From Entomobacter blattae (GTDB lineage: Bacteria; Pseudomonadota; Alphaproteobacteria; Acetobacterales; Acetobacteraceae): a stretch of 64,000 nucleotides of DNA. Positions 60,038-64,000 of the stretch are shown piece by piece. The notes below the pieces were generated by a model. That model ran no database searches, was not told the origin of the DNA, and saw only the letters and a list, made by a program, of their open reading frames with translations. The number at the start of each line of letters is the position of its first letter. Position 1 is the first letter of the stretch. The stretch covers positions 2,225,001 to 2,289,000 of the forward strand of contig NZ_CP060244.1 of NCBI RefSeq assembly GCF_014672835.1, in the 5' to 3' direction. A program made the position numbers and the translations under genes.

Positions 60038-61753
60038 ATGAATACAGATGCCCCCATCTTCTTAGGTATTGATGTTGGAACAGGAAGTGCTCGTGCTGGT
60101 TTTTTCAGCGTTGATGGGCTTCTCCTCGCTCAAAGTAGCTGTCCCATAAAAATATGGTACCCTCAAGACTCTTTCGTTGAGCAATCCTCTACCAATATAT
60201 GGCATGCTGTATGCCAGGCCACAAAAACAGCCTATGCCGCTATTCCTCCCCAACCCATTGCAGGTATTGGTTTTGATGCCACCTGTTCTCTCGTGGTGGT
60301 AAACGCCAAGGGCGATCCCCTTTCTGTAAGCCCTCTTGTTGCCTCTCAATACTCCCACAGCACATCGCTAGAAATCCCTGAAGAAATTCCCAACGTTATT
60401 GTTTGGATGGACCACCGTGCCCAGGCAGAAACAGAAGAAATTAATGCCCAGCAATTCTCTGTTCTTGACTATATTGGCGGGCGCATGTCTCTTGAAATGC
60501 AAACTCCCAAGCTTCTTTGGCTTCGTAGACACAGGACCGACACCTGGCAGAAAGCCGCCCATTTTTTTGATCTTCCAGACTTCCTTACATGGAAAGCCAC
60601 CGGTAAGACCACACGCTCATTATGTTCTACCACCTGCAAATGGACCTATCTTGGCCATAAGAAAATGTGGGATGCCGCATATTTTCAAGCAATCGGCTTG
60701 AGCGATATTGTTGAAGAAAAATTCCAGCGTATTGGCCAACATATCCTCCCTCCTGGTGCCCCAGTAGGGCTCCTCTCGGCAGAGGCAGCAAGGGAGTTAG
60801 GTTTACCAGCCAATATTCCGGTAAGTGCCTCAGCAATCGATGCCCATGCTGGCGGTATTGGCACTATTGGAGCCATGGCTGGTTCAAGCAACCCTGCCAA
60901 AACTTCCCTGCAAGCCCCTATGGCGGTACCTGATATTTTCTCTCGCCGTATTGCCCTTATTGCCGGTACCTCAAGCTGCCATATGGCCATATCTCCCCAA
61001 CCCCATTTTGTTTCAGGAATATGGGGCCCCTATTATGGGGCCATGCTCCCCAACATGTGGCTCAACGAGGGAGGTCAGTCTGCAACGGGTAGCCTGATTG
61101 ACCATATTATCACGACCCACCATGCCTATTCACTCCTAAAAGAAAAGGCCATCCAACAAGGAATAACCCCCTACGATTACCTCAACACCCAAATTGAGCA
61201 TTTATCTTCTTCTCTACCCAGCTATAGCTATCTTACGAAAAAACTCCATATTATGCCAGATTTTCATGGTAACCGATCACCATTGGCCGATCCGGAAGTC
61301 CGTGGAATGATCTCTGGCCTCACGCTTCATTCTGGACTTGATGAGCTTACACTCCTCTATCTCGCAACCCTACAAGGGTTGGCTTATGGTACCCGCCAAA
61401 TTATTGAAACCCTGAATAAAAAAGGCTATCATATCGATACAGTTATGGTTTCCGGTGGGCAGACAAAGAATCCTCTTTTTTTACAAGAGCACGCCAATGC
61501 CACACAATGCCGCATTGTTCTCCCCAAAGAGCAGGACGCTGTTCTGCTGGGATCGGCTATATTAGGGGCTGTTGCAGGAGGGGTATACCCGTCTATTCCC
61601 GCAGCAATGGCCGCCATGAGCCATATAGGGCATGTGATTGAACCCGGTGAGGCTTCCCTCCTCCAATATCATACAAGAAAATATTCTGTTTTTCTTCAAA
61701 TGCAAAAGAACCAATATGAGTATAACACCCTTATGAGCAGTAAAACTCTATAG
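60038..61753 (+). CDS. FGGY-family carbohydrate kinase (ribulo-/ribitol kinase-like)
   Basis: 571 residues. FLGIDVGTGSARAGFFSVDG is the phosphate-1 loop, IAGIGFDATCSLVVVNAKGD follows, then VWMDHRAQAETEEIN and GRMSLEMQTPKLLWLRRHR. ASAIDAHAGGIGTIGAM (catalytic Asp region), IAGTSSCHMA and VMVSGGQTKNPLFLQEHAN complete the fold. The longer insert and GTSSCHMAI suit the D-ribulokinase/YpCarbK-like group. It may act in a linked pentitol or tetritol route. A direct role in the polyol cluster is not proven. Confidence 0.88.
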   Translation: MNTDAPIFLGIDVGTGSARAGFFSVDGLLLAQSSCPIKIWYPQDSFVEQSSTNIWHAVCQATKTAYAAIPPQPIAGIGFDATCSLVVVNAKGDPLSVSPLVASQYSHSTSLEIPEEIPNVIVWMDHRAQAETEEINAQQFSVLDYIGGRMSLEMQTPKLLWLRRHRTDTWQKAAHFFDLPDFLTWKATGKTTRSLCSTTCKWTYLGHKKMWDAAYFQAIGLSDIVEEKFQRIGQHILPPGAPVGLLSAEAARELGLPANIPVSASAIDAHAGGIGTIGAMAGSSNPAKTSLQAPMAVPDIFSRRIALIAGTSSCHMAISPQPHFVSGIWGPYYGAMLPNMWLNEGGQSATGSLIDHIITTHHAYSLLKEKAIQQGITPYDYLNTQIEHLSSSLPSYSYLTKKLHIMPDFHGNRSPLADPEVRGMISGLTLHSGLDELTLLYLATLQGLAYGTRQIIETLNKKGYHIDTVMVSGGQTKNPLFLQEHANATQCRIVLPKEQDAVLLGSAILGAVAGGVYPSIPAAMAAMSHIGHVIEPGEASLLQYHTRKYSVFLQMQKNQYEYNTLMSSKTL

Positions 61754-62146
61754 GGCATTATTTAAGAATGATCCCTTATATTCCGATCATCCACAACGTT
61801 CTACGCGGTGGTTGCACTGCCAAGCCCAAGAAGATTATCTTTTTCCTCCAAAAAGATTTTCTACTGTTGGCATCGTAGATCAATACATTCTGCTTCAAAC
61901 CGATCACTATAAAGCTGAAGACTATAACGGTTCAATAGTTCAAAGGATGCATCCAAAAGACGGCACAGCCTATAAAACAGGTTTTTATAGGTGGGGAAAT
62001 ACTGATCGACAAACGTGAAGAAATATTTAAGCAAAGAGAACTTTGCCCGCTTTAAACCTTTCCCTTAAGGCAGATGAATAAGAGACATATAAATGCAAAA
62101 CAACTTCTCCTTACAGCCCTCCATACTCCTAAAATTTGATAAGTGT
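61754..62146. other. Intergenic 393 bp with coding-like fragment
   Basis: From 61812 (TTG) to 62018 a plus-strand frame reads TVGIVDQYILLQTDHYKAED then GFYRWGNTDRQT, which looks protein-like and stays open back into the kinase gene in another frame. It lacks a ribosome site and family match, so I leave it as a possible remnant. Confidence 0.35.
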
Positions 62147-62183
62147 AACCCCTAACCCCTAACCCCTAACCCCTAACCCCTAA
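62147..62183. repeat. Heptanucleotide repeat (AACCCCT)5 / (GGGGTTA)n, G-quadruplex motif
   Basis: Five perfect AACCCCT copies (62147-62181) plus AA. The minus strand carries runs of four G separated by TTA, a canonical intramolecular G-quadruplex pattern. It overlaps the stop codon (62180-62182) of the aldolase gene, so the G-rich strand is in its mRNA 3' end. Confidence 0.95.
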
Positions 62184-62950
62184 GGGAGGAGGGTAAATTG
62201 TGCACGCCTTTCTTTCAATGCTGAAAGAATAATCCCCCTATCTTCTCCAGCTAGGAAACATTTAATCCCCAATTTTTCTAACAATTCCTTTTGCTGTGGG
62301 GTTCGAGGATTAGCACAAAATGGAATGTTCTTTTTTATACAATAAAGAGCTATCGATTTAACCACATCCTGAACAGCTTCATCGGTTGGGTCTGCTCCCA
62401 CGCCTATATCTACAGCAAGGTCTAATGCGCCATCCATAGCAGCCAGAATCCCATTTTGAGAGAGAATATCTGAAAAAAGCGCTGCCCCCTTCTTGCTTTC
62501 TATCATAGGCACAATAAATGCACTTTTATTCACTTGCTTTACATATTCTGCTATAGGCAAAGTACCAAACCCGGTTATTCGTCCCCCCGTTATGGTACGC
62601 TGCCCCTGTGGGGGAAACCATGCTGCCTCTACAGCTTTACGAACCTCTTCACGACTTTCTACCTTAGGGAGGACAATGGCACGAGCCCCATTATCCAACA
62701 GTCGCCCAATACGCTTTGGATCAACCCCGGGCACTCGCACCCAAGGCTCAACACCTGCTAGCTCACAGCTGCGAATACAGTCCAAAACATCCCTTTCTTC
62801 TCTCAGGAGATGCTCCATATCCAGAATCACAAAGTCATAGCCTGCTTTTCCTGCCATTTCACATAAAAGGGAAGAAGGAAGAGAGTTGAGAAAACCCACC
62901 ACCTCTTTTCCTTCCCTGCTTTTACTCAGCACAGAGAGGGATGAAAACAC
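62180..62950 (-). CDS. HpcH/HpaI aldolase-fold protein, SbnG-like
   Basis: 256 residues from GTG with AAGGA upstream. GFLNSLPSSLLCEMAGKAGY, then DFVILDMEHLLREERDVLDC, ARAIVLPKVESREEVRKAVE and IVPMIESKKGA with metal-binding Glu and Asp (MDGALDLAVDIG). This matches SbnG, a citrate synthase of the HpcH/HpaI fold in staphyloferrin B synthesis. Downstream of a type III PLP decarboxylase (SbnH-like) on the same strand, it is probably part of a carboxylate siderophore locus extending right. Confidence 0.8.
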   Translation of the reverse strand: MFSSLSVLSKSREGKEVVGFLNSLPSSLLCEMAGKAGYDFVILDMEHLLREERDVLDCIRSCELAGVEPWVRVPGVDPKRIGRLLDNGARAIVLPKVESREEVRKAVEAAWFPPQGQRTITGGRITGFGTLPIAEYVKQVNKSAFIVPMIESKKGAALFSDILSQNGILAAMDGALDLAVDIGVGADPTDEAVQDVVKSIALYCIKKNIPFCANPRTPQQKELLEKLGIKCFLAGEDRGIILSALKERRAQFTLLP

Positions 62951-63044
62951 CGTATTCCTTTCATAATACCAAACGGTATTACTATACTTTTTAATTAAGA
63001 AAAATTACAGCTTACAGAAACCTCATAAATTACAGGGAAATAAA

Positions 63045-64000
63045 TTACAGGGAAGGCTCAAAAACCTTCTTATTGGTCTCTGTTAAGAGAGAACCCTTTT
63101 CCATTATTCCCGCAGGCGTTAAAAAATAAACCAGTGGTGGAGGATGCATTAAAAAATCATGATGGGATATCCCCCATCCATAAGCACCCGCCAGCGGATA
63201 AATCACAAAATCACCAATAGCTAACTGCTTGACAGGAACATCTCGTGCCAAGATATCTTTCGGGGTACAAAGCTGGCCTACCATACTAACAGGCGCATTG
63301 GTTACCACTGGACTTTCTCCCCCGGAAGAAATTATGATGGGATGATCATGGCCAAGTGCTGAGGGGAGCCGGAAATGATGTGTTCCCCCCCTGCCTATAG
63401 CAAACCATTTCCCATGGCTTTTTTTAATATCCATAACCTCCATAATATAAATACCGCAACCAGCAGTCAGATAACGGCCTATTTCAAAACGCAACTTGAT
63501 TCCTTTGCCTTCCTCTTTAAGAATCTTCTGCAAACCCTCGCAAAAGAAAGACCAATTAAACGAGTTTTGGGCATCCTGATAGTTAATCCCCATCCCACCC
63601 CCACAATTCATAAGATCAATTTGAAGATTAAATTTCTCACGAAGACGGTGAAAAGAGCGGATATGCTGGTGAACCAACTCTAGATGGGCCATTGTATCGG
63701 TATGATGGGAAAGTGTATGAGCATGCAGCCCCACAAGCTTTAGGCTAGGGGTTTGGACAATATAAAGCAGGGCCAGCTCGACCATTTCATTATCCATACC
63801 GAACTGGCTGGGTTTTCCACTCATCATAAGGGAACTCTTTATCTCTCCCTCCATCTGCAGGTTCAACCGCAACATAACCGGCGCAACACGCCCCAGATTT
63901 TGCGATATTTTTGCCAAGCGTTGAAGTTCTAACAGGCTTTCAACATGCAGCGCTTCTACATTAGCCTCCAGGGCAGCACGGAGCTCAGTTGGTGTTTTTC
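63045..64000 (-). CDS. Type III PLP-dependent decarboxylase, SbnH-like (5' truncated by edge)
   Basis: At least 318 residues; the frame is open to the right edge (TPTELRAALEANVEALHVES). LRLNLQ, KLVGLHAHTLSHHTD, LMNCGGGMGINY (PLP-phosphate loop), RFEIGRYLTAGCGIYIMEV and GQLCTPKDILARDVPVKQLA (substrate Cys, Asp) are typical of the ornithine/diaminopimelate decarboxylase fold. The PLP lysine lies beyond the edge. In staphyloferrin-B-like loci SbnH decarboxylates a citryl-diaminopropionate intermediate. Confidence 0.85.
   Translation of the reverse strand, partial: KTPTELRAALEANVEALHVESLLELQRLAKISQNLGRVAPVMLRLNLQMEGEIKSSLMMSGKPSQFGMDNEMVELALLYIVQTPSLKLVGLHAHTLSHHTDTMAHLELVHQHIRSFHRLREKFNLQIDLMNCGGGMGINYQDAQNSFNWSFFCEGLQKILKEEGKGIKLRFEIGRYLTAGCGIYIMEVMDIKKSHGKWFAIGRGGTHHFRLPSALGHDHPIIISSGGESPVVTNAPVSMVGQLCTPKDILARDVPVKQLAIGDFVIYPLAGAYGWGISHHDFLMHPPPLVYFLTPAGIMEKGSLLTETNKKVFEPSL

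Noticed and set aside
62147-62183. Telomere or chromosome end
   Set aside because: The array is short, internal and flanked by ordinary genes on both sides; it is a local heptamer repeat.

Overview
The window looks like a chromosome segment from a low-to-moderate GC acetic acid bacterium (Acetobacteraceae, Alphaproteobacteria). The clues are the SAM-II riboswitch in front of metZ, the DUF2849-cysI-DUF934 sulfite reductase cassette, and small phage proteins of a type I associate with Acetobacteraceae prophages. No rRNA or housekeeping marker is present, so genus is not assigned.

Region 1 (1-754) holds the start of an outer-membrane efflux lipoprotein gene. Region 2 (about 785-28421) is a prophage integrated in tRNA-Thr(GGT), bounded by 49-bp att repeats and ending in xis-int. 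Its minus strand carries lysis, tail-fibre, baseplate and tape-measure genes with a Mu/P2/Pam3-like baseplate layout. Its plus strand carries yqaJ-recT, a C5 methyltransferase, dUTPase and small early genes. I find no terminase, portal, capsid, sheath, tube or repressor gene, so it is a decapitated, probably non-productive prophage. It is loaded with accessory genes: three type II toxin-antitoxin modules (AbrB-like/Doc, HicAB, RelB/YafQ), three small Gly-rich peptides with double-glycine-type leaders, and a 1164-residue repeat protein with a toxin-like C-terminus followed by a small membrane-anchored partner. That last pair sits between tail genes J and I.

Region 3 (28422-about 33454) is the decayed left end of a second, related prophage. 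A broken holin-like gene and a tail-spike fragment keep the order and orientation of the intact copy. It also holds a GtrB-like glycosyltransferase, a YqaE/Pmp3 protein and one of two copies of a putative small RNA.

Region 4 (33594-45324) is sulfur metabolism: SAM-II riboswitch and metZ, then cysH-cysD-cysNC-sbp-cysT-cysW-cysA-DUF2849-cysI-DUF934. These import sulfate, activate it, reduce it to sulfide and supply homocysteine synthesis. Region 5 (45325-49410) has a repetitive surface or secreted protein, long AT-rich non-coding DNA with the second small RNA copy, a YcaC-like hydrolase and a 24-residue membrane peptide.

Region 6 (49411-56225) looks like a tetritol (erythritol/threitol) utilisation locus: SorC regulator, DhaL, DhaK, SDR, polyol MFS permease and erythritol/L-threitol-type dehydrogenase in one minus-strand operon, with a divergent RpiB-type isomerase. 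It is bracketed by two paralogous YcaC-like hydrolases. Region 7 (57405-61753) has a cupin, azoreductase, Rrf2 regulator and an FGGY sugar kinase. The right edge (62180-64000) holds an SbnG-like aldolase-fold citrate synthase and an SbnH-like decarboxylase, the start of a probable carboxylate siderophore locus. A (GGGGTTA)5 heptamer array overlaps the aldolase stop codon.
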